Shown here: piece after piece, positions 24,284-33,882 of the stretch
Layout: each line of letters starts with the position of its first letter
How positions within the stretch are numbered: position 1 is the stretch's first letter
Assembly: GCA_020425925.1 (NCBI GenBank)
Contig: JAGQRB010000022.1
Location: 1-34,805 of the forward strand
Length of the DNA stretch: 34,805 bases
DNA from: Planctomycetota bacterium
GTDB taxonomy: Bacteria > Planctomycetota > UBA1135 > UBA2386
Reading direction: 5' to 3'
The notes under the pieces: generated by a model
What the model was told of the DNA's origin: nothing
The model's database searches: none
What the model saw: the letters and a program-made list of their open reading frames with translations, nothing else
Position numbers and translations under genes: made by a program

Positions 24284-25746
24284 AGAAGAAGCTGAGCGGT
24301 CTCTCAGACATCCGTCGCTATTTCCACCGCAACGACACGCCGTACTGGTTCGTCAGCGCGACGCCGTTCAACCTGCTCGGCATCGACGAGTGGGTGCGGC
24401 GGTGGAGCTACGTCAATCTCATCGATTGTTTCGACGGTCACCACCCGCGCGCGCTGGTGCCGCCGCGCGATCAGGACCGGGTGTTCGAGAGCATCGAGGA
24501 GATCACGAACTACCTGCTGCGTCACAAACAGGTCGTCGACGGCATCGAGGCGAACGGCGGCGGCAAGGCCGTGTTCCTGTTCTTCGACGAGGAGACCGAG
24601 TCGATCTGCGACGAGCTCGGGCTGCAGGTGTGCTTCCCGAAGGCGAAGCTGCGTCAGGAGATCGACAACAAGGTCGTCACGACGCGGATCGGCAACGAGG
24701 CCGGAGTGCCGAGTGTGCCGAACACGCTCGGCAAGGTGACCGGTTACGAGTCACTCGTGGCGATGGCGAAGAAGGCCGGGATCGGCACGGACCTCGTCGT
24801 GCAGACCGCCTTCGGCGACTCCGGCCACACGACCTTCTTCATCGCCAGCGAGCAGGACTACGCCAAGTACGCCGAGGAGATCGAGGCCGAGCCCGAGGTC
24901 AAGGTCATGAAACGCATCCGCTGCAAGGGCGCCGCGCTCGAGGCGTGCGTCACGCAGCAGGGCACGATCGTGGGGCCGCTGATGACCGAGCTCGTCGGGT
25001 TCGAGGAGCTCACGCCCTATCGCGGCGGGTGGTGCGGCAACGAGGTCAACGCCGAGGCGTTCCCGCTCAAGGTGCGCGAGCAGGCGCGCGACTACACGTT
25101 CAAGTTCGGCGAGGCGCTACGCAAGCGGGGTTACCGCGGCTACTTCGAGGTCGACTACCTGACCGATCTCGACGCCGACGAGCTCTATCTCGGCGAGGTC
25201 AACCCGCGTGTCACCGGCGCGAGCTCGATGACGAACCTCGCCGCGTTCGCGCACGCCGATGCGCCGCTGTTCCTGTTCCACCTACTCGAGTTCGCGGACG
25301 TCGAGTTCGAGCTCGACGTGCAGGATCTGAACCGGCGCTGGTCGGACCCCGAGAACATCGACGACTGGGGCCAGCTCGTGATCAAGTTCACGAAGGACGA
25401 GATCCAGCACGTCAAGAAGGCGCCCGCGAGCGGGATCTACGAGCTGATGCCCGACGGCAGCCTGCAGTACGTGCGGATGCAGACGCATCGCCGCACCGCG
25501 GAGCGCGAGAATCGCGCGTTCTTCCTCCGGATCGTCGGCGAGGGCGATTACTTCTACGAGGGCGCCGACCTCGGCATCCTGGTCTCGCGTGGTCGCTTGA
25601 TGACGGAGGACTTCCAGCTGAACGAGCGCGGTCGGGCCTGGACCCGCGGTATCCGCGCGCTCTACCACGGCGAGCCGCTGGTCAAGACGCAGGCAGAGCA
25701 GGTGGCGAGTCGCATCGCCGACGCCGGCGGCTTCAAGATGCTGTAG
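24280..25746 (+). CDS. Stand-alone ATP-grasp ligase
   Basis: 488-residue ATP-grasp enzyme resembling the biotin carboxylase/carbamoyl-phosphate synthase group, forming an acyl-phosphate that is captured by a nucleophile such as an amine. The N-terminal preATP-grasp part covers about 1-125. KLRQEIDNKVVTTRIGNEAG opens the ATP-grasp domain. VVQTAFGDSGHTTFFI is the flexible phosphate loop region. The Mg-binding triad lies in LGEVNPRVTGASSM (Glu306, Asn308, Arg310). No biotin carboxyl carrier domain or carboxyltransferase gene is nearby, so an acetyl-CoA carboxylase role is unlikely. The start overlaps the decarboxylase stop (ATGA), which predicts tight co-expression. It may conjugate an amino or carboxylic acid to the decarboxylase product; this is inference. 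Confidence 0.8.
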   Translation: MKKKLSGLSDIRRYFHRNDTPYWFVSATPFNLLGIDEWVRRWSYVNLIDCFDGHHPRALVPPRDQDRVFESIEEITNYLLRHKQVVDGIEANGGGKAVFLFFDEETESICDELGLQVCFPKAKLRQEIDNKVVTTRIGNEAGVPSVPNTLGKVTGYESLVAMAKKAGIGTDLVVQTAFGDSGHTTFFIASEQDYAKYAEEIEAEPEVKVMKRIRCKGAALEACVTQQGTIVGPLMTELVGFEELTPYRGGWCGNEVNAEAFPLKVREQARDYTFKFGEALRKRGYRGYFEVDYLTDLDADELYLGEVNPRVTGASSMTNLAAFAHADAPLFLFHLLEFADVEFELDVQDLNRRWSDPENIDDWGQLVIKFTKDEIQHVKKAPASGIYELMPDGSLQYVRMQTHRRTAERENRAFFLRIVGEGDYFYEGADLGILVSRGRLMTEDFQLNERGRAWTRGIRALYHGEPLVKTQAEQVASRIADAGGFKML

Positions 25747-25777
25747 ATCTGCCGCAAGACGCCCACCGAACTCCGCG

Positions 25778-26761
25778 ATGCAGATCCGCTTCGACGCCGT
25801 CGCCGAGGACGACCCCGGACCGCAGTGGGCGCGATGCCAGGAGGCCGCATGGCCGGCTTTCCTGGCCTGGTTCTTGTCGCAGGGCGACGCCGCGCGGCCC
25901 GACTACCTCGAGTGTCGACGCGCCATGCGCGAGCACATGCCGGAGCTCGTGCCGGTCTGGCAGCGCCTCGTCGATGTCGCCGGAGGCGGCGATCAGGTCG
26001 CGCGCGCGCTGTCGCTGTGGCGACCGAGCCCGTATTTGTCGGGCTGTTCGCAGGCCGTCTGGCAGCGCGGCGAGTCGTTCCTGGTCCGCAACTACGACTA
26101 CCACCCGAAGGCGTTCGACGGCACGGTGCTGCGTTCGCGTTGGAACGGCACCGCGGTGCTCGGGATGCTCGATTGCCTGTGGGGCCTGCTCGACGGTTGC
26201 AACGAGCACGGCCTGGCGGTCGCTCTGGCCTTTGCCGGTCGCCGGATCGTCGGTCGCGGCTTCGGCATCCCGTTGCTGCTGCGCTACGTGTTGCAGTGCT
26301 GCACCGACGTGGAGTCCGCTGTCGCGACGCTGGCGCGCGTGCCGTCGCACATGAGCTACCACGTGATGCTGCTCGACCGGGCCGGGCGACACGGGCGGGT
26401 CACGGTGCACCCGGATCGGCCGGCGACCTGGAGCGAGGACGGTGCGGTCACCAACCACGGCGAATCGATCGAGTGGGCCGAGCACGCGCGCGCGACGCGC
26501 AGCATCGAGCGGCTGCGGACGCTGCAGCACGCGCTCCACGACTCCGGCGAGGACCGCGACCGATTCGTGCGGCGGTTTCTGCGCCCGCCGCTGTTCCAGG
26601 TCGAATACTCGCGCGGCCACGGCACGCTCTACACCGCCATATACCGCCCGAATGATCGCAGCCTCGAACTCGCCTGGCCGGACGGCTCGTGGCGGCTGCC
26701 GATGGACGGCTTCCCGGTGGGCAGCATGACCGTGACCTACCCGGAGGAGTCGCGCGCATAG
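25778..26761 (+). CDS. C45-type Ntn hydrolase / acyltransferase-like protein
   Basis: 327 residues resembling peptidase family C45 (acyl-CoA:6-aminopenicillanate acyltransferase-like) and C59 amide hydrolases. In this Ntn fold, self-cleavage before a Cys exposes the nucleophile. The Gly-Cys at residues 89-90 (YLSGCSQAVW) is the likely site, followed by the diagnostic RNYDYHP (104-110), DGCNEHGLAVAL and TNHGESIEW. The roughly 89-residue prosegment before the Cys fits the family. Enzymes of this class make or break amide bonds, so this one may release the group added by the ATP-grasp ligase 31 nt upstream. There is no signal peptide, so it is cytoplasmic. No good SD precedes the ATG. Its last 25 bp overlap the convergent permease gene. 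Confidence 0.78.
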   Translation: MQIRFDAVAEDDPGPQWARCQEAAWPAFLAWFLSQGDAARPDYLECRRAMREHMPELVPVWQRLVDVAGGGDQVARALSLWRPSPYLSGCSQAVWQRGESFLVRNYDYHPKAFDGTVLRSRWNGTAVLGMLDCLWGLLDGCNEHGLAVALAFAGRRIVGRGFGIPLLLRYVLQCCTDVESAVATLARVPSHMSYHVMLLDRAGRHGRVTVHPDRPATWSEDGAVTNHGESIEWAEHARATRSIERLRTLQHALHDSGEDRDRFVRRFLRPPLFQVEYSRGHGTLYTAIYRPNDRSLELAWPDGSWRLPMDGFPVGSMTVTYPEESRA

Positions 26762-28206
26762 TCGCCGAGCACGAGCCGCTCGCGTTCCGGTTCGGGGCAG
26801 CCCGCGCGCGCCGGTCGGCCCAGGTGCCAGAACAGCCAGCCCAGCACGATCACGGCGAGCAGCAGCAGCCACTCGAGTGGCCAGACGAGCGCCACTGGCG
26901 AACCCGGGACGAGCATCGCGAGCAGGATTCCGCCGGCGCCGAGCATGCTGACGGCGGGAACGATCCGGCCGCCGGGCATGCGGTACGGTCGCGGTAGATC
27001 GGCGCGGAGTGTGCGCAGCCGCGTCGCCGAGAACGCGACGCCGAAGAACGCGATGGCGATGCAGAACGAGCCGACATCGATGAACGCGACCATCGCACCG
27101 CGCCCGAGCAGCGCGCCGCCGAGCGTGATCGCGCCCGACAGCAAGACCGCGTTCGCCGGCGTGCCGAATCGCGCGTGGGTTCGACCGAGCAGCGGCGGAC
27201 CGATGCGACCGCGCCCGAGCGCGAACAGTACCCGTGAGCCCGCCAGGAAGAAGCCGTTCCAGCTCGTGAAGAGGCCGAGCAGCGCGGCGACCAGCACGCA
27301 CTTGCCGAGCAGTGGCGAGCCCAGCGCCTGCTCGAACGCCGCTGCCGCCGGGAGCTCCGCGACCGCCGTCTGTTGCCACGGTCCGGTCGCCGCGACGGCG
27401 GTCACCAGCAGGCAGTAGAACACCGCTGCGCCGGCGATCGACCCGAGCAGGACCACACCGAGGAAGCGCGGCGGAACCTGTCCCGACGCCTCTTCGGCAC
27501 CCTGCGGGATGGTGTCGAAGCCGACGAACCAGAACGGCGCCGTGACGAGCACGCTGGCGACGCCGAGCGCCGCGGTGCCGGCGGTGTCGCCCGCGAACCA
27601 CGGCTCGACGCTGCCGAGGTCGCCGCCGACGAGGCCGGCGACCACGAACACGAGGGCGACCAGGATGAACGCCGCCGTCAGAACGACCTGCAGTCGCGCC
27701 GCCTGTTGCACGCCGCGGTAGTTGATCCACGTGATGCCGCCGGTGCAGATCAGTGCGAGCAGCAGGTGCGGCAGGAAGATCGTCGCTTCGCCGACCTGAT
27801 AGAGCGGGACGACGTCGAGCTGCGGCCACAGCTGCGACGCGACGCGGCCGACCGAGATCGCTTCGAACGCCGATACCGCGAGATATCCGAACGCGAGGAA
27901 CCAGCCGACGAGGAATGCCTTGCCCGAGCCGTAGGCGGCGTACGCGTAGGCGACCTCGCCGCCCGCGACCGGGATCGCGGCGCAGAGTTCGGCGTAGCAG
28001 AGCCCGATCGCGGCCATCAGGAGGCCGCCGGCGACGAATGCCACGATCGTGCCACCCGGGCCGGCGGACGTGAGCCATGGCCCGAGCGCAGTCACCCAGC
28101 CGACCCCGATCATCGACCCGAACGCGAGCGCGAAGAACCCGGCGCGGCCGATGCCGCGCCTGAGGGTCGGGCGGTCCACGGGCGTGCTCATCAGGGGGGT
28201 CGCCAT
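26737..28206 (-). CDS. APC-family amino acid/polyamine permease
   Basis: 489-residue integral membrane protein of the amino acid-polyamine-organocation superfamily with about 12 hydrophobic helices. The first helix carries FALAFGSMIGVGWV, the unwound G-S-M-I-G substrate-binding segment typical of APC transporters. AAIPVAGGEVAYAYAAYG is the conserved second/third-helix region, and FWFVGFDTIPQGAEEA is the sixth-helix region. The extreme C-terminus is Arg/Glu-rich. It starts in a TGATG overlap with the channel gene upstream (28206-28208), so the two are translationally coupled. An in-frame ATG at 28191 is possible. It converges on the amine-degradation cluster, with its 3' end overlapping the C45 gene by 25 bp, and could supply that pathway's substrate; this is inference. 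Confidence 0.9.
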   Translation of the reverse strand: MATPLMSTPVDRPTLRRGIGRAGFFALAFGSMIGVGWVTALGPWLTSAGPGGTIVAFVAGGLLMAAIGLCYAELCAAIPVAGGEVAYAYAAYGSGKAFLVGWFLAFGYLAVSAFEAISVGRVASQLWPQLDVVPLYQVGEATIFLPHLLLALICTGGITWINYRGVQQAARLQVVLTAAFILVALVFVVAGLVGGDLGSVEPWFAGDTAGTAALGVASVLVTAPFWFVGFDTIPQGAEEASGQVPPRFLGVVLLGSIAGAAVFYCLLVTAVAATGPWQQTAVAELPAAAAFEQALGSPLLGKCVLVAALLGLFTSWNGFFLAGSRVLFALGRGRIGPPLLGRTHARFGTPANAVLLSGAITLGGALLGRGAMVAFIDVGSFCIAIAFFGVAFSATRLRTLRADLPRPYRMPGGRIVPAVSMLGAGGILLAMLVPGSPVALVWPLEWLLLLAVIVLGWLFWHLGRPARAGCPEPERERLVLGDYARDSSG

Positions 28207-29273
28207 CAGTTGCCGAGCCAGCGCTCGCGCAATTCCGACCAGCGATCGGTCTGCATGACCTCGAGCAGGGATCGGTTGAGGTCCTTGCGGAGCTCGCTGC
28301 CGGGAGGCAGCGCGATCGCGTACTGGTCCTGCCGCAGGATGTGCGGCAGCACGCGCAGGCCCGGTCGGTCGCCGATCGACCAGCTCAGCAGCGGGATGTC
28401 GTAGACGACTGCGTCGAGGTTGCGGTCCTCGAGGGCCTGCAGCGCGGCCGGCAGATCACCGAAACCGCGGTAGGACATGTGGCGGTCGTCGAGCCACTGT
28501 GCTGCCGCCGAGCCGGTCAGTGTGCCGATGCGCGCGTTGGCGAGATCGTCGGGTCCGCGGATCACGGCGCTGAGTCGGTCCAGGGTCAGCGCCGATGCGA
28601 TCGACGCGGTGTAGCCCGAGATGATGACGATGCTCGTGAACATCCAGACCAGCGCCACGAGGCGACCGGCGAGCGTCACCGGTGCCTTGTCGCCGTAGCC
28701 CACGGTCGTCATCGTCACGGCCGAGAACCAGAAACCCGAACCGGGTCCGCGCAGGCCCTTGCCGGCGAACTGCGGATTCCGGCGGCGTTCGAACAGCCAG
28801 ACGAGCAGGCCGCAGACGGTCAGGACGACGAGCAGTGCGGACAGCGCGCTCAGGAGATCGAGCGAGAACAGTCGGTCCGCGAGGGCCGTGAGCAGACCCT
28901 GCTCGCGGCCGCGGGTCGCGATGCCGAGGCCGGTCGAGAGGAACGGATGCGAGAAGTCGAGCCGCTGCTCCCGTTCCGGGGTCATCGTGATGGCGGCGAT
29001 CGCGAGGTCGACCTTGCCGGCCGCCACGTCGTCGATCATGCCCTGCAGATCGCGTTCGACGATGCGCGCCTTCACGCCCAGGCGCTCGGCCAGCAGACGC
29101 CAGAGCTCCATGCTGAGGCCGCCCCAGCCGTCGCCCTCCCTGACGACGAACGGCGGCGCCTCCTTGGTCGCCACGACGAGTTCGCGATTGGCCCCTCCGT
29201 TGTTGGCGGGGGTCTGGCTGCGGACCGGGCCCAGAGTGAGCACGGAGAGCAGGAAGAGCGCGAGGATTCGCAT
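28206..29273 (-). CDS. GluR0-like prokaryotic ionotropic glutamate receptor channel
   Basis: 355-residue ligand-gated potassium channel. Residues 1-20 are a signal peptide. S1 of the periplasmic clamshell (about 31-125) includes AIAAITMTPEREQRLDFSHP; the Arg after ITMTPE corresponds to the ligand alpha-carboxylate Arg of iGluRs. A transmembrane helix follows (about 139-161), then a re-entrant pore with MTTVGYGD (188-195), the canonical K+ filter, and a second helix (about 202-226) leading into GYTASIASALT, equivalent to the SYTANLAAFLT gating motif. S2 (about 233-350) has LDAVVYDIP; its Asp292 matches the acidic residue that holds the ligand amino group. The fourth eukaryotic segment is absent, as in GluR0. 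The predicted ligand is an alpha-amino acid. It is co-transcribed with the permease. Confidence 0.92.
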   Translation of the reverse strand: MRILALFLLSVLTLGPVRSQTPANNGGANRELVVATKEAPPFVVREGDGWGGLSMELWRLLAERLGVKARIVERDLQGMIDDVAAGKVDLAIAAITMTPEREQRLDFSHPFLSTGLGIATRGREQGLLTALADRLFSLDLLSALSALLVVLTVCGLLVWLFERRRNPQFAGKGLRGPGSGFWFSAVTMTTVGYGDKAPVTLAGRLVALVWMFTSIVIISGYTASIASALTLDRLSAVIRGPDDLANARIGTLTGSAAAQWLDDRHMSYRGFGDLPAALQALEDRNLDAVVYDIPLLSWSIGDRPGLRVLPHILRQDQYAIALPPGSELRKDLNRSLLEVMQTDRWSELRERWLGN

Positions 29274-29384
29274 TGCTGGACCCGAGGTCGAGAGCGCGAG
29301 GCGGTGCCGAGGGTAACTCGTCGTCCGCGCGGATCCACGTCGCGTCGCCCGGTTCGATACCGTCCGGCAGGCCGACCAGCCGAA

Positions 29385-30326
29385 TCAACCCGCCGCGTCG
29401 GCGATCCACCGATCTCCGCCCGCGACCACTCCGCTCGCGAGCCGCGCCCGGATCGCTGCGGCCTCCTCGGCCGGCGACGTGCCGAACATGCGCTTGAACT
29501 CGCGGCCGAACTGCGAGGCGCTCTCGTAGCCGACCGCGAGCGCTGCGGTGCTCGCGTTGTGGCTGCCGTGCACCATCAGCAGCCGCGCCTGGTGCAGCCG
29601 GATGCTCTTCAGGTACTGCAGCGGCGAGGTCGCGGTCACGGCCTTGAAGTGCTGATGGAACGTCGACACGCTCATGTTCGCCCGTTCGGCGAGGTCCTCG
29701 ATCGCGACGACCTCTGCGAAGTCGCGGTGCATCTCCTGGACGACGCGAACGATCCGCATGAACTGGTCGTTGCGGGTCGCGAGCGCGCGCAGCGCGCCGC
29801 CGGGTTCGTCGCGCAGCACGCGGAACACGATCTCACGCACGATCTGGCGGCCGAGGATGCGGCTCTCGAGCGGCGAGCGCAGGCACTCGAGCAGTCGGAT
29901 CACCGCGTCCTTCAGCTCGGCGCCGAGCGGGCTGGCATAGATGCCGCGCGGGACGGTGCCGTTGCCGTGCGTCGGCTCGTCCATGTTGATCAGCAGCTCG
30001 GCGAGCAGCTCCGGCTCGACCTTGAGCTTGAGCGCGAGCAGCGGCTCGGCCGGGGTCGCGAACATCTCGCACGCGACCGGGATCGGCACCGACAGCGCGA
30101 GGTAGCGGTCGGGGCCGTAGGCGACGACGTCGTCGCCGAGATGGGCGCGCTTGCTGCCCTGGCCGAGGAACAGGATCATCGGCTCGTAGACCAGCGGCTT
30201 GCGTTCGGCGGACTCGGAGGTTCGGGCGACCTCGACGCCGGGCACGGCGGTCGGCTGCAGACCCTCGTTCGGCGCCAGAGCGGCGATCAGGGTGGCCATT
30301 CTGGACTTCGGTGGCACTCGTTGCAT
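29385..30326 (-). CDS. AraC-family regulator (AraC_N type)
   Basis: 313-residue transcription factor. Residues about 10-180 match the AraC_N domain typical of regulators of aldehyde/alcohol reductases: LIAALAPNEGLQPTAVPGV, PMILFLGQGSKRAHLGDDVV and YLALSVPIPVACE. Residues about 210-295 contain the double helix-turn-helix, including IEDLAERANMSVSTFHQHFK and AVGYESASQFGREFKRMFG. Two ATGs are possible, at 30326 and 30299; the second begins closer to the family norm (MATLIAAL), and neither has a clear SD. It is divergent from a zinc alcohol dehydrogenase - aldo/keto reductase operon, a classical arrangement (compare YqhC-YqhD), so it probably activates those genes in response to reactive aldehydes. 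The channel gene lies 111 bp downstream on the same strand. Confidence 0.9.
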   Translation of the reverse strand: MQRVPPKSRMATLIAALAPNEGLQPTAVPGVEVARTSESAERKPLVYEPMILFLGQGSKRAHLGDDVVAYGPDRYLALSVPIPVACEMFATPAEPLLALKLKVEPELLAELLINMDEPTHGNGTVPRGIYASPLGAELKDAVIRLLECLRSPLESRILGRQIVREIVFRVLRDEPGGALRALATRNDQFMRIVRVVQEMHRDFAEVVAIEDLAERANMSVSTFHQHFKAVTATSPLQYLKSIRLHQARLLMVHGSHNASTAALAVGYESASQFGREFKRMFGTSPAEEAAAIRARLASGVVAGGDRWIADAAG

Positions 30327-30373
30327 CGTCGTCGAGTCTAGCGACTTGCGGGTGTGCTTGCCGAAAAGACCCA

Positions 30374-30407
30374 GGTGTCCGGAGGATCGGGCCAGACACC
30401 CGGAGGA
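30374..30407. promoter_or_regulatory. AraC-style direct repeats in the divergent araC-adh region
   Basis: CCGGAGGA occurs at 30379-30386 and 30400-30407, exactly 21 bp (two helical turns) apart, as AraC proteins prefer. Overlapping it, GGTGTC (30374-30379) and GACACC (30395-30400) form an inverted repeat. The 124-bp gap separates the AraC gene from the operon it probably controls, so this is the best operator candidate. Binding is inferred. Confidence 0.5.
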
Positions 30408-30420
30408 ACGTGGCTAGGCG

Positions 30421-30448
30421 GCGGGGCCCCGCATCACGAGGATCCTCG
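30421..30448. promoter_or_regulatory. Two consecutive perfect 12-bp palindromes before the adh start
   Basis: GCGGGGCCCCGC (30421-30432) and CGAGGATCCTCG (30437-30448) are both perfect palindromes, separated by ATCA. The second contains the only SD-like sequence (GAGGA) before the ATG at 30451, so a hairpin there would hide the ribosome binding site. They may be operator sites or translational-control hairpins. Confidence 0.5.
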
Positions 30449-30450
30449 CC

Positions 30451-32498
<2,048 letters not shown>

Positions 32499-32544
32499 GC
32501 CGGCGGCGCGGTGACATTGAGGTCTCCATCCGACGCTCAAGGAG

Positions 32545-33882
32545 ATGATGCGCAACCCACGCCTCGCGATCGTTCTGATCCTCGCTGCCAGCGGCGCCGC
32601 CGCGTGCGGTTGGCCGATGCGCGCCGCGTTCCTGCTCGAACCCCGCGGTCAAGTCGTGCCGATCGAGGGGTTCGAGGACGTTCGCGCCGTCGACGGCTAC
32701 CCGAGCGCGGCGTTCCAGAAGAGCTTCGACGAGGTCGCCGAGAAGGCGGCCGAGCGGGTGGCGCGACACGACCCGGCCGAGGGCAAGCCGCGTGTCAACA
32801 TGCTGGTGTTGAGCTCGGGCGGGGTGAACGGTGCGTTCGGCGCCGGAATCCTCACCGAGTGGACCGTGCGCGGCGATCGGCCGGATTTCGACATCGTGAC
32901 CGGCGTGAGCGTCGGCGCGCTGATGGCACCATTCGCGTATGCGGGGCCCGCGTTCGATGCGCGGGTCGAGGGCCTGTTCCGGCGACTCGATCCGTCCGAC
33001 CTGCACCACGAGAAGGGCGTGCTTGCGTCGGTGATGTGGGACGAGTCGCTGATGGACAACCGCAGCCTGCGCCAACGGATCGCGTCGGGCATCGATCTAC
33101 CGCTCGTCGAGGCGATGGCCGCGCGTCACGAGGCCGGGGCGCGTTGCTACGTGGGTTCGACCAACCTCGACATGGGCGAGTTCGTCGTCTGGGATCTCGG
33201 CGCGATCGCGACGCGTCGGTCGGAGGCCGCGGTCGAGCTGATCCGCAAGGTCCTGACCGCGTCGGCGTCGATTCCCGTCGTCTACCCCCCGGTGCGCTTC
33301 GACCACGGCGATCGCGGTGAGCTGCATGTCGATGGCGCGGTGATGCGGTCGCTGTTCCTGCCCGAGCTGCTGTACGACTGCCACGCTGCGGCCGCGAAGG
33401 CCGGGATCGACTGGCAGGACTTCGACGTCACCGCCTACGTGATCCACAACGGGTCGCTGCGGTCGCGTCCCGACGAGGTGCAGCGCGACACGCTCGGAAT
33501 CGCGACCCGCACGGTCACGATGATGAGCTACACGATGGTGGCGGACCACGTCCTGCACCTGTTCATGCTGACTCGGGTCTGGGGGGCGAACTTCCGCTTC
33601 CTGACGATGCCCGACGGGCTCGAGCTGGATATCAACTCGTTCACCGCCGACGACACCGAACGCCTCTACCTGCTCGGCCAGGGCATGATCCGCGAGCAGG
33701 AGCCGTGGCAGGATCGACCGCCCGGCTACGTCGCGAACGACGAGATCCGCGCGCTCGCCGTTCGGGGCAGCAGCCTCGGAGCGGGCGTGGTGACGCCGGA
33801 AGGCAGCGGCGCGCTCGCGCGCATCGAGCAGGAGCTCAAGGCGCTCCGGGCCGAGGTGCGGGAGCTGCGCGAGCGCCGTTGA
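32545..33882 (+). CDS. Patatin-like phospholipase lipoprotein
   Basis: 445-residue lipid acyl hydrolase of the patatin family. The lipoprotein signal ends at AASGAAAC (Cys21), so the protein is membrane-anchored outside the cytoplasm. The oxyanion motif is LSSGGVNGAFGAG (89-101). The nucleophile elbow is TGVSVGAL with Ser122. The catalytic Asp263 is in LHVDGAV, where the second Gly of the usual DGG is Ala. This makes the standard Ser-Asp dyad. The C-terminus ARIEQELKALRAEVRELRER is a short coiled coil. AAGGAG sits directly against the first ATG and 3 nt from the second (32548), so the second may be the true start. Its 3' end overlaps the convergent histidine kinase gene by 47 bp, within the coiled-coil codons. 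Confidence 0.88.
   Translation: MMRNPRLAIVLILAASGAAACGWPMRAAFLLEPRGQVVPIEGFEDVRAVDGYPSAAFQKSFDEVAEKAAERVARHDPAEGKPRVNMLVLSSGGVNGAFGAGILTEWTVRGDRPDFDIVTGVSVGALMAPFAYAGPAFDARVEGLFRRLDPSDLHHEKGVLASVMWDESLMDNRSLRQRIASGIDLPLVEAMAARHEAGARCYVGSTNLDMGEFVVWDLGAIATRRSEAAVELIRKVLTASASIPVVYPPVRFDHGDRGELHVDGAVMRSLFLPELLYDCHAAAAKAGIDWQDFDVTAYVIHNGSLRSRPDEVQRDTLGIATRTVTMMSYTMVADHVLHLFMLTRVWGANFRFLTMPDGLELDINSFTADDTERLYLLGQGMIREQEPWQDRPPGYVANDEIRALAVRGSSLGAGVVTPEGSGALARIEQELKALRAEVRELRERR

Noticed and set aside
24280..25746. ATP-grasp protein as the biotin carboxylase subunit of acetyl-CoA carboxylase
   Set aside because: No biotin carrier or carboxyltransferase gene is nearby, and the operon context is amine/amino-acid metabolism.
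29274..29384. A short protein-like stretch (LIRLVGLPDGIEPGDATW) on the minus strand between araC and the channel gene
   Set aside because: It is under 50 codons before it runs into the channel gene, has no start signal, and is not recognisable; insufficient to call a gene.
33840..33877. Inverted repeat GGCGCTC/GAGCGCC at the patatin-kinase overlap
   Set aside because: The 24-bp spacer and Arg/Glu-rich coiled-coil codons on one strand explain it as coding composition.
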